From the NCBI GenBank assembly GCA_958295985.1, contig OY282432.1, forward strand, positions 62,001 to 126,000: a DNA stretch of 64,000 bases. Direction: 5' to 3'. The notes beneath the pieces are model-generated. The model worked only from the letters and a program-made list of their open reading frames with translations. It was not told the DNA's origin and ran no database searches. Shown here piece by piece: positions 44,946 to 54,662 of this stretch. The position numbers and the translations under genes are program-made. The DNA comes from an uncultured Candidatus Binatia bacterium (GTDB lineage Bacteria > Desulfobacterota > Binatia > UBA9968 > JAJDTQ01). The first letter of the stretch is position 1. Each line of letters starts with the position of its first letter.

Positions 44946-45500
44946 GTGACTCCCGGCGCCGCACGTTTCGCGCAGGCCGCCCTGGTGGGGGACTCCGATC
45001 CCCCCGGGCACACTCTGGTGCTGGCGGAGCACGCCGGCGAGATGCTGGGGCGCCGCGGCATCACCCTGGTCACCGGCGGTCGCGGCGGGGTCATGGAAGC
45101 CGCCGCCCGAGGAGCCGCCCGGGGCGGCGGCCTCACCGTGGGGATCACTCCCGGTACGGATGCGCAATCAGCCAACCCCTGGTGTGACATCGTCCTCCCC
45201 ACCGGCCTGGGCCATGCGCGAAACGTCCTCACGGCGCTGGCCGGCGACTTCATCGTGGCGGTGGGCGGCGGCGCCGGCACCCTTTCCGAACTGTGCTTCG
45301 GATGGGTCCACGGACGGCCCATCTACGTCCTGCAGGGATCGGGTGGATGGTCCGACAGGCTTGCCGGCGGCGTGCTGGACCACCGCGCTTCATCGGTGAT
45401 CGTAACCTGTGACGGCTTGGAGGCGCTGGAACGCGAAGTGGTGCGGTTCTGCGCCTCCAAGGCGCTCAAGATCCGGGAACCGAACGCCGGGCGGGGTTGA
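44946..45500 (+). CDS. LOG-like protein (TIGR00725 type)
   Basis: A 184-residue Rossmann-type protein of the lysine-decarboxylase-like/LOG superfamily. LVTGGRGGVMEAAARGA and the nucleotide-binding GGGAGTLSEL are clear; the latter is a variant of the PGGxGTxxE motif of LOG enzymes. GTG 44946 has AGGAAGG upstream. LOG proteins release cytokinin-type bases from nucleoside monophosphates; TIGR00725 members have no firm function. It lies 70 bp after UbiD on the same strand and may be co-transcribed. Confidence 0.78.
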   Translation: MTPGAARFAQAALVGDSDPPGHTLVLAEHAGEMLGRRGITLVTGGRGGVMEAAARGAARGGGLTVGITPGTDAQSANPWCDIVLPTGLGHARNVLTALAGDFIVAVGGGAGTLSELCFGWVHGRPIYVLQGSGGWSDRLAGGVLDHRASSVIVTCDGLEALEREVVRFCASKALKIREPNAGRG

Positions 45501-45532
45501 ACGACCGTGCCCCCGAACGCTGACGGTGGTTC

Positions 45533-46600
45533 ATGAACGCGCGCTCACAGGCATGGTTCTGGCTCCCGATCCTGGCCGCGGCGTTGCTGCTCGTCTGGCT
45601 CCTGAGCGCCATCCTGCTCCCCTTCGTGCTGGGCATCGCCCTTGCCTACTCTCTGGACCCGGCCGCCACATGGCTGGAACGGCGCGGCTGCTCACGCACC
45701 GCGGCCACCGTGCTCATCGGCGCCGGCTTCTTCGGCGCCGGCCTGCTGCTGTTGCTGCTGCTCATTCCACCTGTGGCGGGGCAGGCCGTGGACCTGCTCC
45801 AGCGGCTTCCGGGGCTGGTCTCCCGTCTCGTCCTATCCATCGGTCCGCTTCTGGTCTGGGCCCTGAACGCCATCGGCGCCGACCAGCCCGAGGGGCTGCA
45901 CCAGACCCTGACCGGAAACCTGCAGCGGATGGCCGCGTTGGGGCTCCGGCTGCTCAAGGGCCTGCTGGGCGGCGGCGCCGCGGTCATCAACGTAGCCTCT
46001 CTCCTGACCATCACCCCCCTCACCACCTTCTACGTACTGCGGCAATGGCCCGGCATCCTCGCCACCGTGGACGGCTGGCTGCCCCGGGACCACGCCGACA
46101 CGGTGCGCGGCATCATGCGCGACATCGACGTGGTGCTGAAGGGGTTCCTTCACGGCTCCGTCATCGTCTGCGCGGCGCTGGCGGCCTTCTACGGCATCGC
46201 GCTGTCGCTGGCGGGTCTCGACTACGGCCTCACCATCGGACTCGCCACCGGCGCCCTTTCCTTCATCCCTTACGTGGGAACGATCTTCGGGCTGGTCTCG
46301 TCCGTCGGGGTGGCCTTCCTGCAGTTCTGGCCGGACTGGACCCGGATCGCCGTGATCCTGGGGGTATTTCTGGCGGGCCAGTTGCTGGCCGACTACGTGC
46401 TGACCCCGCGGGCCATGGGTAGCCGAGTCGCCGTCCATCCCCTGTGGCTGATCTTCGGAGTGTTTGCCGGCGGCGCCCTCTTCGGCTTCGTCGGCATGCT
46501 GCTGTCGGTACCCGCCACCGCCGCCGTCGGCGTCCTCACCCGCTTCTTCATCGGGCGCTACAAGGACTCCTCGTTGTACCGGGGAGCGGACGGCGCCTGA
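45533..46600 (+). CDS. AI-2E family transporter (PerM/UPF0118)
   Basis: A 355-residue membrane protein with seven to eight hydrophobic segments in the pattern of the AI-2E/PerM family. The segment LLTITPLTTFYVLRQWPG and the C-terminal DYVLTPRAMGSRVAVHPLWL are family marks. The family includes autoinducer-2 exporters, PerM permeases and Na+/H+ antiporters, so substrate is open. GGTGG lies before ATG 45533. It is convergent with the ABC-2 permease gene, 33 bp apart. Confidence 0.88.
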   Translation: MNARSQAWFWLPILAAALLLVWLLSAILLPFVLGIALAYSLDPAATWLERRGCSRTAATVLIGAGFFGAGLLLLLLLIPPVAGQAVDLLQRLPGLVSRLVLSIGPLLVWALNAIGADQPEGLHQTLTGNLQRMAALGLRLLKGLLGGGAAVINVASLLTITPLTTFYVLRQWPGILATVDGWLPRDHADTVRGIMRDIDVVLKGFLHGSVIVCAALAAFYGIALSLAGLDYGLTIGLATGALSFIPYVGTIFGLVSSVGVAFLQFWPDWTRIAVILGVFLAGQLLADYVLTPRAMGSRVAVHPLWLIFGVFAGGALFGFVGMLLSVPATAAVGVLTRFFIGRYKDSSLYRGADGA

Positions 46601-46633
46601 CCCGGATATCTCAACAAGTCCCTGATCGCCCGG

Positions 46634-47401
46634 TCACTGGGTGAGCTTGCGCTGCATGAGACGCGCCGCGTAGGCGAGCAGCGCGGCGGAGAGGGCAAGA
46701 CTGTAGGCGACGTCCCAGAAGAGCATGGCGGACGGCGCGCCGTGGAACGCGGCGCGGGCCAGACGCACGGGATGGAGCAACGGCAGGACTTCGGCGATCC
46801 AGAGCCAGACCCCGGATACGCGCTCTTCAAGGGGGAAGAAGACCGACGAAAAGAGAAACAGCGGCGTGAGGAACAGAGTGAAATAGAAGCTGAAGAACTC
46901 GATCTGGAGGACCCGCAACGTAAACGCCAACCCGATGGCCGAAAACAGGAGGCCGGTCAGGGCAACCACGGGAAGCGTCCACAGGGCCGAAGGCATGGGC
47001 GCCAGCCCGGCCACCGTCACCACGAGAAAGAAGCACAGGCCGTAGATGCACGACCGGGTCATGGCCCACAGGACCTCGCCGACCAGGATGTCGAGAGGCT
47101 GTATCGGCGTGGTGATCATGGCGTCATAGGCCTTGTCGTAATTCAGGCGCAGAAAGACGTTGTAGGTCACCTCGAAGCTCGCGCCGTTCATGGCGGCCAC
47201 GCACACCAGCCCCGGCGCCAGAAACTCGATGTAGGACGCCCCGCCCATGGTGGTGATGTAGGCCCCGAGGCCCACGCCGATGGATACGAGGTAGAGGACC
47301 GGCTCGAAGAAGTTGGGCAGGATGTTCCAGCTCCAGGTCCGGCGGTACATCGCCGCGTTGCGCCGCCACACCGCCAGCGCGTGCCGCCGGGAGAGGGTCA
47401 C
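46634..47401 (-). CDS. ABC-2 type transporter permease (NodJ-like)
   Basis: A 255-residue permease with six hydrophobic segments, of the ABC-2/NodJ group: YRRTWSWNILPNFFEPVLYL and FFSFYFTLFLTPLFLFSSVF are typical. Its start overlaps the stop of the ATPase gene (ATGA at 47398-47401), so the two form one exporter. Relatives export lipids, polysaccharides or drugs, and NodIJ exports lipo-oligosaccharide. The substrate here is unknown. Confidence 0.9.
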   Translation of the reverse strand: MTLSRRHALAVWRRNAAMYRRTWSWNILPNFFEPVLYLVSIGVGLGAYITTMGGASYIEFLAPGLVCVAAMNGASFEVTYNVFLRLNYDKAYDAMITTPIQPLDILVGEVLWAMTRSCIYGLCFFLVVTVAGLAPMPSALWTLPVVALTGLLFSAIGLAFTLRVLQIEFFSFYFTLFLTPLFLFSSVFFPLEERVSGVWLWIAEVLPLLHPVRLARAAFHGAPSAMLFWDVAYSLALSAALLAYAARLMQRKLTQ

Positions 47402-48321
47402 GGATGGTCCTCGAGGCGGGTTCCCGTCAACGTCAGGAACACGTCCTCCAGATGGGTGGGCCGCACGGTCACGGCGCGGCCATCCCCTCCGGCCCCGAGA
47501 CGGATGCGCTCCAGCAGCGGGGCGGGGTCATCGAGGTAGATCATGCTGCGATTCCCCGACCGATAGCGCGGCGGGCTGTCGCCGAGAGCGCGCAACAGCG
47601 CGTACTCCTGTTCCGGGGTCGCGTCGAGCTCGACCGCGTGCCGGGCCAGATAGCGCTCGATGAGCTCTTCAGGCGCGCCCTGGGCGACGATGTCGCCGGC
47701 GGACATGATGGCGACGGTGTCGCACAGCCGCTGGGCCTCGTCCATGTAGTGGGTGGTCAGGAGGACGGTGGCGCCCTCGTGGCGCAAGTCGCGTACCCGG
47801 GACCAGAGAGCCAGCCGCACCGCGGGATCGAGCCCGGTGGTGGGTTCGTCGAGGATCAGCAACTCCGGACGGTTCATCAGCGAGAGGGCCACCGCCAGCC
47901 GCCGCTGATAGCCGCCGGACAGCTTGGCCACCGGCAGGTCGGCGTGGGAGCGGAGCTCCATGAAGTCGATGAGCTCTTCCACCCTTCGCGCCAACCCGGC
48001 GCCGTCCAGGAGATGGTATCGCCCGAAGATGGCGAGGTTGGCCCGGGGCGACAGGCTCTCGATGAGGACGTTCTGCTGCAGCGTGACGCCCAGCCGTTGG
48101 CGCACGGCGCGCACGTTGGGCGACACCTCCATGCCGAACACGCGGACCTGGCCGCTGGTGGGCAGGGTGACGCCGTAGATCATGCGGAGCGTCGTGGTCT
48201 TGCCGGCCCCGTTGGGACCCAGAAGACCGAAACAGACGCCCTGTGGAACGTTCAGGGTGAGCTCGTCCACCGCCACCCGCTCGCCGAAGCGCTTGGTGAC
48301 GCCGGAAACTTCAACGATCAC
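47398..48321 (-). CDS. ABC transporter ATP-binding protein (NodI/DRA-like)
   Basis: A 307-residue ATPase. Walker A is GPNGAGKTTT at about 35-44, the signature reads KLSGGYQRRLAVALSL, and Walker B is LLILDEPTTGLDP, followed by the switch His in LLTTHYMDEAQ. A C-terminal domain of about 90 residues follows, as in NodI and drug-resistance ATPases. It is coupled by a 4-bp overlap to the permease gene. It lies 24 bp downstream of the amidohydrolase gene on the same strand and may be transcribed with it. Confidence 0.93.
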   Translation of the reverse strand: MIVEVSGVTKRFGERVAVDELTLNVPQGVCFGLLGPNGAGKTTTLRMIYGVTLPTSGQVRVFGMEVSPNVRAVRQRLGVTLQQNVLIESLSPRANLAIFGRYHLLDGAGLARRVEELIDFMELRSHADLPVAKLSGGYQRRLAVALSLMNRPELLILDEPTTGLDPAVRLALWSRVRDLRHEGATVLLTTHYMDEAQRLCDTVAIMSAGDIVAQGAPEELIERYLARHAVELDATPEQEYALLRALGDSPPRYRSGNRSMIYLDDPAPLLERIRLGAGGDGRAVTVRPTHLEDVFLTLTGTRLEDHP

Positions 48322-48345
48322 GCGCGGTGGCCGCTGGCGGAGACA

Positions 48346-49410
48346 TCAGTTGAGACCGTAGAAGCGGCGCGCGTTGTCTCCCAGCACGGCCGCCTTGTCC
48401 TCCTCCGAGAGCTCCGCGTGGTTGCGCGTCTCCTCGATCATCTTCCGGGCCGCGGGCAGGTCCACTTCGTGCGGATAGTCCGAGGAGTAGGCGAACGGCT
48501 CGATGCCCACGCGCCGGGCCAGATAGGGCAGGCTCGCGTCGTTGCCCTCGCAGCCGATGAGCACCTGACCGCTTGCGATGTAGTCGGGCAGCGGGCGGCA
48601 GGAGAGTCCTTCCAGCTCGGCGTCCCGTTCCATGCGGTCGGCGATGCAGGTCAGCCAGGCACAGCCACCCTCCAGAAACGCCACCTTGAGGGTCGGGTAG
48701 CGGTCGAACCAGCCGTGGTAGATGAACGAGACCAGGGCGATCATGAGCGGCAACGGGTGGTGGAGCAGCCGGGAGCCCAACCGGCTGCTGAACGAATCCA
48801 GGCCCACGCCCCGGTTGGAGCCGCCGTGGATGCCCAGCACGCAGCCGAGCTCCGCGGCTTCCTCGTAGACCGGTGCGTAGAACTCGTGGCCCAGGTGCAG
48901 GTCCAGGCCGGTGGAGGGAAGCATGCCGCCCAGAAGCCCCATCTCCTTCACGCAACGGCGCAACTCCGCGGCCGCGGCCTTGGGGTCCTGCATGGGCAGC
49001 AGCGCGATGGGGTGCAGCCGCTTGCTGATGCCGCGGTAGCGCTCGGTGACGTAGTCGTTGTAGCCGCGGCACACCTTGACCGAGTAGCTGGGCTGCTGGA
49101 TGAAGCCCAGGGACAAACCTTCGGTGGCGTACAGCACCGAGTCCGCAATCTCCGCTTTCTTCACGAACTCGAAGATGTCTTCGCCGGAACCCGGCCGGTC
49201 GTCGCTGGCTCTCACCGGGTTGATGCGGCTCTCCGCGGTGTGCTCCTCGGTCTCCGGGTAGTGCATGCCGTCGATGGACGGAAACACGCCCGCCCGGTTG
49301 CGGGGCGGATTCAACGCGTATTCCTTCGCTTCCGGGACCATGTACTCCGCCATCTCGGGTATGGACTCGATCAGGTGGCCATCGGCGTCGACAACGGAAA
49401 TCTCGCTCAT
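48346..49410 (-). CDS. Amidohydrolase 2 family (ACMSD-like) metal enzyme
   Basis: A 354-residue TIM-barrel hydrolase/decarboxylase of the amidohydrolase_2 family. The metal motif DADGHL is at the N-terminus, GIHGGSNRG and FIYHGWFDRYP in the middle, and YSSDYPHEVDLP carries the catalytic Asp near the end. Relatives include aminocarboxymuconate-semialdehyde decarboxylase and gamma-resorcylate decarboxylase. In this aromatic-catabolic region a decarboxylase role is plausible but not shown. The upstream MFS gene on the same strand ends 99 bp earlier. Confidence 0.85.
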   Translation of the reverse strand: MSEISVVDADGHLIESIPEMAEYMVPEAKEYALNPPRNRAGVFPSIDGMHYPETEEHTAESRINPVRASDDRPGSGEDIFEFVKKAEIADSVLYATEGLSLGFIQQPSYSVKVCRGYNDYVTERYRGISKRLHPIALLPMQDPKAAAAELRRCVKEMGLLGGMLPSTGLDLHLGHEFYAPVYEEAAELGCVLGIHGGSNRGVGLDSFSSRLGSRLLHHPLPLMIALVSFIYHGWFDRYPTLKVAFLEGGCAWLTCIADRMERDAELEGLSCRPLPDYIASGQVLIGCEGNDASLPYLARRVGIEPFAYSSDYPHEVDLPAARKMIEETRNHAELSEEDKAAVLGDNARRFYGLN

Positions 49411-49509
49411 TTCAACCTCCCGCGTGGTCAGGGTTCGGAAATTGGCCTAACACCGGGTGCCGGCAAGGTCAACCGGGAGTCAGGTCAACCGGGATACGGG
49501 ACGCGCCCC

Positions 49510-50721
49510 TCAGTCCCGTCGGAACCTCAGGGGCAGCACGATGCACGCACCTGCCAGCAGACAGGCGCCAGGGAAGAAGAAGGCCGTCATGATGTCGAAA
49601 CGTTCGCTGAGATATCCCGCCAGCGTGGGCGCAGGCACCACCAGGATGTGGGTGCCGAAGGACACCAGTCCGAAGGAGGACGCCTGACTTTCCTTCCCCG
49701 CCACGTCCAGTGCCGCGGCCGTCGTCACGTTGGCCACCGTGTAGAAGAGAAACCCGATGGCGATGACCACGATCGCCAGCGTCACTTCGTTCGTCGCCCA
49801 TCGCAGCAGGAAGTACACAACCCCAAGGATCAGCAGCGAAGGCGCCAGCACCGGCTTGCGGCCCAGACGGTCCGACAGCACGCCCATCACGGGCTGGGCC
49901 ACCAGACCCGACACCGCCATGCACGTGAGATAAACGCCCATCAACCCCAGGCTGTAGCCCAGGTGCTCGGCAAGGTAGATGGGCAGAAACGTCATGGTCA
50001 CCTGCCGTGCGATCTGGTTGAAGCTTCGCACCAGCATCACGACGAGGACCACCGGATTCCGCGCCAGCCCCTTCATCTCCCGCAACAGCCTGGGCTTCTT
50101 CGCCGGGACCTCGTCGCCCTCGAACACGCGCGCGGCGTAGATCCACACCACCCCCGCGGCCACGACGCCTACCAGGACCTGACTTTCCATCACCCTTTGC
50201 CATGCAAAGTTCTGCAGCATGAAACCCATGGCCAGCGGGGTCACGGTGTTGCCCAGGGTAGCGCCCATGCCGTAGACCCCAATGGCCGTGGCCCGGCTCT
50301 CCGGGAACCGGTTCGAAAGCGAGGCCACCGAAGCCGGATGAAACAGCGTGGTCCCCATGCCCAGGAGCGCCACGGCAAGCAGCGCCCACCCGTAGCCGGA
50401 CAGCGCCCCGAACACCCAGCAAAAAAGCGCCATGCACACCAGCGACGACGTCACGATGAGCGCGCGCCGGTGGACCCAGGTGTCGGCAAGCATTCCCGAC
50501 GGGACGTCCAACGCGGCCTGAACGAACATCCGCATGGAGGCCAGACCGCCCAACTGCACGTCGTTGAGTCCCATGCCCGACTTGAGGACCGGCCCGAGCA
50601 CGGGCAAGAGCTGCATGAACCAGTGGATGACGACATGGGCCAGGGTGATGAAGCCCAGGAGCCTGAGGCGCGGCCGCCCAACCTGGGCGGCCAGAGTGCG
50701 GAGCGATTCCAGTGTCTTCAT
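49510..50721 (-). CDS. Major facilitator superfamily transporter
   Basis: A 403-residue transporter with twelve hydrophobic segments. The loop 2-3 motif reads GMLADTWVHRRA and the matching loop 8-9 VMGVLSDRLGRKP, both MFS signatures. ATG 50721 is taken as start; the frame is open for another 42 codons, but that part is Arg/Cys-rich and unlike a membrane protein. No ligand family is recognisable. It is downstream of the nicotinate phosphoribosyltransferase gene on the same strand, 70 bp apart. Confidence 0.86.
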   Translation of the reverse strand: MKTLESLRTLAAQVGRPRLRLLGFITLAHVVIHWFMQLLPVLGPVLKSGMGLNDVQLGGLASMRMFVQAALDVPSGMLADTWVHRRALIVTSSLVCMALFCWVFGALSGYGWALLAVALLGMGTTLFHPASVASLSNRFPESRATAIGVYGMGATLGNTVTPLAMGFMLQNFAWQRVMESQVLVGVVAAGVVWIYAARVFEGDEVPAKKPRLLREMKGLARNPVVLVVMLVRSFNQIARQVTMTFLPIYLAEHLGYSLGLMGVYLTCMAVSGLVAQPVMGVLSDRLGRKPVLAPSLLILGVVYFLLRWATNEVTLAIVVIAIGFLFYTVANVTTAAALDVAGKESQASSFGLVSFGTHILVVPAPTLAGYLSERFDIMTAFFFPGACLLAGACIVLPLRFRRD

Positions 50722-50791
50722 GAGGGTGCGCCGAATCAGGCAACCGCAGATCGGACGCCCGACGTAGGGGCGGGTTTCAAGATACAGGCTC

Positions 50792-52270
50792 CTAACCCGC
50801 TCCGTTGACCCCGCGGGCCTGCAGCACGAGCCGGGTCTTGATTTCATGGAGCCGGGCTTCGAGGCCCACCGGATACTCGTGCGGGTTCACCCGGCGTTTG
50901 ATGCTGTTGTGGAACCCGGCAAGCTCACCCCGGGCCCGCTCTCTTGCCGTGTGCACGGACGGCACTTCGTAGACGAGCTCGCCTTCGCGGAACACCGGGA
51001 TCAACAGGTCCTGGAACTCGGTGCCGCCGGAAACGTGCTTCCTGCGAGTCATGTTCATGGGGTCGACGATGGTGCAACCGTCGGCAATGCCCAGGGATTC
51101 ATCGTAGATCGCATCCGCCATGAACCGGTCTCCCCGGCGGAAACGCCGCGCCTGAAGGATGCCCGGCGTCGATACCTTGATGGCCTGTTCGGAGAGCTTC
51201 ACCTTGTTGATCCACTCGTTTCCCTCGGACCGCACGCACGACAACTTGTAGACCCCGCCGAGGGCGGGCTGGTCATAGCCGGTGGCCAGCTTGGTGCCGA
51301 CGCCCCAGACGTTGATGCGGGCGCCCTCCTCCTTGAGCGACGCGATCAGGTGCTCGTCGAGATCGTTGCTGCCGACGATGTCCGCGTCCGGGAAACCACC
51401 CTCATCCAGGATACGGCGCGCTTCGATGCTGAGAAAGGCCAGGTCTCCGGAATCCAGCCGGATGCCCACCATCTCGTGCCCCCGCTCCCGCAGCTTGCGG
51501 CCGATCTCCACCGCCTTGCGCACCCCGTTCAGGCTGTCGAACGTGTCTACCAGCAACAGACAGTTGTTGGGCATGGCCTCGGCGTAGGTCTCGAAGGCCT
51601 CCGTCTCGTCGCCGAAGGACAACACCCAACTGTGGGCATGAGTCCCCTTGACAGGAATGTCGAAGAGCTTCCCGGCCAGGGCGTTGGAGGTTCCCGCGCA
51701 GCCGCCCACGTAGGCCGCCCGGCTCGCCGCGAGCGCGCCGTCGAACCCCTGGGCCCTCCTCAATCCGAACTCCAGCACGGGCTCGCCGCGGGCGGACTGG
51801 CACACCCGCGCCGCCTTGGTAGCGATGAGGGTCTGAAAGCAGATGATGTTGAGCAGCACCGTCTCCAGGATCTGGCACTGCAGGATCGGTCCCCGGACCC
51901 GCACCAGGGGCTCGTGCGGGAACACCACCGTCCCCTCCGGAATGGCGTCCACGTCACAGACGAACCGGCAGTCCCGCAGATAGTCGAGAAAGGCATCCTC
52001 GAACAGCCGCTCGCCGTCGTTGCCCCGCAGTTGCGACAGGTACTCCAGGTCGCTGGCGTCGAACCCGAAACGGTTCAGCACCCCGACGACGTGCCCGAGC
52101 CCGCAACCCACGGCGAAACCGCCATGATAGGGGTTCTCGCGGAAAGAGAGGTGGAACACCGCTTCCTTTTGGGCGGTTCCGGACTTCCAGTAGGCATAGG
52201 CCATGGTGAGCTGGTAGAGGTCGGTCAGCAGCGCCAGGGAGTTGTTGTAGAGCTGTTCGAGGGTATGCAT
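50792..52270 (-). CDS. pncB: Nicotinate phosphoribosyltransferase
   Basis: A 492-residue enzyme of NAD salvage that makes nicotinate mononucleotide from nicotinate and PRPP with ATP hydrolysis. The N-terminus [18 protein letters not shown] is diagnostic. The phosphorylated His lies in [14 protein letters not shown], and the sites [13 protein letters not shown] and [17 protein letters not shown] follow. The length matches the longer (cyanobacterial/actinobacterial) branch. ATG 52270 is the start. No other NAD genes adjoin it. Confidence 0.95.
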   Translation of the reverse strand: MHTLEQLYNNSLALLTDLYQLTMAYAYWKSGTAQKEAVFHLSFRENPYHGGFAVGCGLGHVVGVLNRFGFDASDLEYLSQLRGNDGERLFEDAFLDYLRDCRFVCDVDAIPEGTVVFPHEPLVRVRGPILQCQILETVLLNIICFQTLIATKAARVCQSARGEPVLEFGLRRAQGFDGALAASRAAYVGGCAGTSNALAGKLFDIPVKGTHAHSWVLSFGDETEAFETYAEAMPNNCLLLVDTFDSLNGVRKAVEIGRKLRERGHEMVGIRLDSGDLAFLSIEARRILDEGGFPDADIVGSNDLDEHLIASLKEEGARINVWGVGTKLATGYDQPALGGVYKLSCVRSEGNEWINKVKLSEQAIKVSTPGILQARRFRRGDRFMADAIYDESLGIADGCTIVDPMNMTRRKHVSGGTEFQDLLIPVFREGELVYEVPSVHTARERARGELAGFHNSIKRRVNPHEYPVGLEARLHEIKTRLVLQARGVNGAG

Positions 52271-52495
52271 AACCGGAGCACTCGATGGGTCGGGCCGGCA
52301 CTGCCGGTCAGTTTAGGTGCTGGCACGCCGGTAATCAAGCGGCAAGCGGCTCGGAGGGCAGGGTTTGGCGTTGGGCGCATGGTTGCGGCGGCCGCCCGGT
52401 TGCTGCACAATCACGCGCATGGTTTTCGGGCACGGAACCGGTCCCATGCGACCCTTGATGTAGTTTCCTCGGGTTGAACGACAGAGGTGCAATCG

Positions 52496-53260
52496 GTGGC
52501 AAAGAGAAGAGAAAAGCTCTGGTACGACGGGGAAGCGGCGAGGCAGGCACGCCGGGACCTGGCTGCGGCCTACCGTCTCGCGGTCCACTTCGGGTTCCAC
52601 GAAGGCATCGACAACCACTTCAGCCTTCTCCTCCCCGGGCGGGACGACTTGATGCTGCTGAATCCCTATCCGCTCCACTGGTCGGAAGTGACGGCCGGCA
52701 ACCTGCTGCTCGTGGACTTCCGGGGCAACCGCATCGAGGGCTCGCACGAGGTGGAGTCCACCGCGCTGCACATCCACGGGCCGCTCCACCAAACCAACCC
52801 GGAGGATTTCCGCTGCCTCCTGCATACCCACATGCCCTACGCCACCGCCATCGCCTGCCGTCAGGGAGGCCGCCTCGAGATGGTGCACCAGGTCAGCGCC
52901 CGGTTCGAGAACGACATCGCCTATCTCGAAGACTACAACGGGTTGGTGCTCGACCGAACGGAAGGCGGCCGCATCGCTCACGTGATGGCGGACAAGAACG
53001 TGCTGTTCATGGCCAACCACGGGGTGATCACCGCCGGACGGACCGTGGCGGAGGCCTTTGACCGGCTGTATTTCCTGGAACGCGCCTGCAGGGTGCAGGT
53101 GCTGGCGGACAGGGGCGGACACCGGCTCCGGCGCCTGTCACGGGAAACCATCGACTACCTGAGCCGTCAACGAGGCGACGGAGAGTCCCTGGCGGCCGAA
53201 CGCCACTTCGCCGCCCTGAAACGCATACTCGATCGCGAAGAACCGGACTACGCCGGTTGA
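52496..53260 (+). CDS. Class II aldolase/adducin family protein
   Basis: A protein of 254 residues with the class II aldolase fold. The zinc-type motif appears as HTHMPYATAIA, with a later FMANHGVITAG; GIDNHFSLLLPG and the catalytic-loop ESTALHIHG also fit. GTG 52496 is chosen because AGAGG lies eight bases upstream; GTG 52487 would add three residues. Relatives are fuculose- and ribulose-phosphate aldolases, epimerases or decarboxylases, and many in this adducin-like branch have no known substrate. It is a single gene diverging from pncB. Confidence 0.86.
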   Translation: MAKRREKLWYDGEAARQARRDLAAAYRLAVHFGFHEGIDNHFSLLLPGRDDLMLLNPYPLHWSEVTAGNLLLVDFRGNRIEGSHEVESTALHIHGPLHQTNPEDFRCLLHTHMPYATAIACRQGGRLEMVHQVSARFENDIAYLEDYNGLVLDRTEGGRIAHVMADKNVLFMANHGVITAGRTVAEAFDRLYFLERACRVQVLADRGGHRLRRLSRETIDYLSRQRGDGESLAAERHFAALKRILDREEPDYAG

Positions 53261-53315
53261 CGCGAGCTCCTGCGCACGCGCAGGGCGCCTTGAAGCCCGT
53301 GGACGACGCGCACGG

Positions 53316-54041
53316 TTACGGTTCGCGTCCGAAGAGATACGCGATCCCGATGCTGAGAAGGTAGAGGACGATCAGCGGTCCGGCCAACAGGACCTGTGAG
53401 ACCACGTCCGGCGGCGTCAACACCGCGGCCAGGACGAATATCACCAAGAGCGCGTAACGGAAATGGTGCCAGAGGAAGTGGTGGTTGCAGACCCCCATTC
53501 GCGCCAGGAAAAATGAGAATATCGGGAGCTGGAAGGTTACGCCGAAGGCGACGACGATTCGGAAGAAGAAGGAGAAGTACTCCGCGACGCGGATTTCCGG
53601 TTCGACCCCGAGAGCACCGTACTGATCCAGAAAATACAGGAACGCCAACGGCAACACGGCCTGGTAGCAGAACACCGCACCCGACAGGAAGAACAGGGAA
53701 GTGGTTCCGACAAAGCCCACCAGGTAGGCTGTCTTGCCTGCGGCGCCGAACAGAGGCGCCAACAGGCGCCATACCTGATAGGAGATGACCGGGCTTCCGG
53801 CCAGCACCGCGGCCAGGAAGGCCACCTTGATCTCGACGAAGAAGACTTCCGCCACACCGGTACCGATGAGGCTCTGTCCCGGCTGGAGCCGGCTCCTCAG
53901 GGGTTCTACCAGGACTTCGAAGAGCTTCGGGGCGAGCACGAAACTCACGGCAAACAGGACCAGCACCGCGGCTACGGATCGGGTGAGCGACGAACGCACC
54001 CTTTCCATTTCATCGATGAATCTCGGCAGAATCGGGGTCAT
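53316..54041 (-). CDS. tatC: Sec-independent (Tat) translocase subunit TatC
   Basis: A 241-residue inner-membrane protein with six hydrophobic segments, the core receptor of twin-arginine translocation. The N-terminal acidic/Arg pattern FIDEMERVRSSL corresponds to HLxELRxR. FFVEIKVAFLAAVLAGSPVISY (shown in part), GAVFCYQAVLPLAF and AVLTPPDVVSQ are standard. ATG 54041 is taken; the longer open frame upstream is Cys/Arg-rich and not TatC-like. No tatA or tatB gene is next to it. Confidence 0.9.
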   Translation of the reverse strand: MTPILPRFIDEMERVRSSLTRSVAAVLVLFAVSFVLAPKLFEVLVEPLRSRLQPGQSLIGTGVAEVFFVEIKVAFLAAVLAGSPVISYQVWRLLAPLFGAAGKTAYLVGFVGTTSLFFLSGAVFCYQAVLPLAFLYFLDQYGALGVEPEIRVAEYFSFFFRIVVAFGVTFQLPIFSFFLARMGVCNHHFLWHHFRYALLVIFVLAAVLTPPDVVSQVLLAGPLIVLYLLSIGIAYLFGREP

Positions 54042-54294
54042 GGCACGGGTGATCCAGCGGCGCCCACGGAGGTCTCGGACGCGGTCCGCGGAAATCCGCG
54101 GCCGGCACCCACCTCTGTACCAGATCGCGCCCGCACACGCGACGGAAGCGGGGGACGAACGGCAATTTCTTGCAGATAAACGTTCCTGGAAGGCAAGTAT
54201 GTGTTGAACTGTCGAATGATTCAGGGTACAAGTCCGTATTGATGTAGTTCTCACCCAATAGTCGATGGACCGAACCCTTTGGAAGGAGGCATCT

Positions 54295-54630
54295 GTGAAC
54301 TTTTCAACCAAATACGCGAGGGTGATCGGCAGGTTTGTCGTGTCCTTGGGGGCACTCACCCTGCTCGGTACCGCTTGTGGACCCCTTGAACACGAACACC
54401 CACAGTACCAGGTCAATGTTCAGGCGGTTGAAGACGCGACCAAGAAGTCGCAGGCTGCCGCCGGCGACGCAGGGGCTGCTGCCAAGAAGGCCGACGGCGC
54501 TGCCGCGCGGGCCGAAGCCGCCGCGGGCAAGGCCGGGGAAGCCGCGGCGCGGGCCGAAGCCGCCGCGGAACGAGCCGAACGCGCTGCCGCCAAGGCAGAG
54601 GCGATGTTCGAAAAATCCATGAGAAAATAG
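54295..54630 (+). CDS. Small Ala-rich coiled-coil lipoprotein (Lpp-like)
   Basis: A 111-residue protein with a signal peptide and lipobox ending LGTA-C, so lipid-modified Cys28. After a short linker the rest is heptad-like Ala/Lys/Glu sequence with repeated AAARAEAAAGKAGEA units, forming an alanine coiled coil as in Lpp/OprI. The C-terminus EKSMRK ends in Lys, the residue that links Lpp to peptidoglycan. GTG 54295 has AAGGAGG five bases upstream. The 253 bp before it hold no other gene. A tether between outer membrane and wall is the likely role. Confidence 0.82.
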   Translation: MNFSTKYARVIGRFVVSLGALTLLGTACGPLEHEHPQYQVNVQAVEDATKKSQAAAGDAGAAAKKADGAAARAEAAAGKAGEAAARAEAAAERAERAAAKAEAMFEKSMRK

Positions 54631-54662
54631 CCGCAAGGTGACCTTCGCGACGTAACGCGACA

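Noticed and set aside
47404..50808. A 1134-codon plus-strand open frame
   Set aside because: It is antisense to four well-supported minus-strand genes (ABC ATPase, amidohydrolase, MFS) and has His/Gln/Arg-rich shadow composition.
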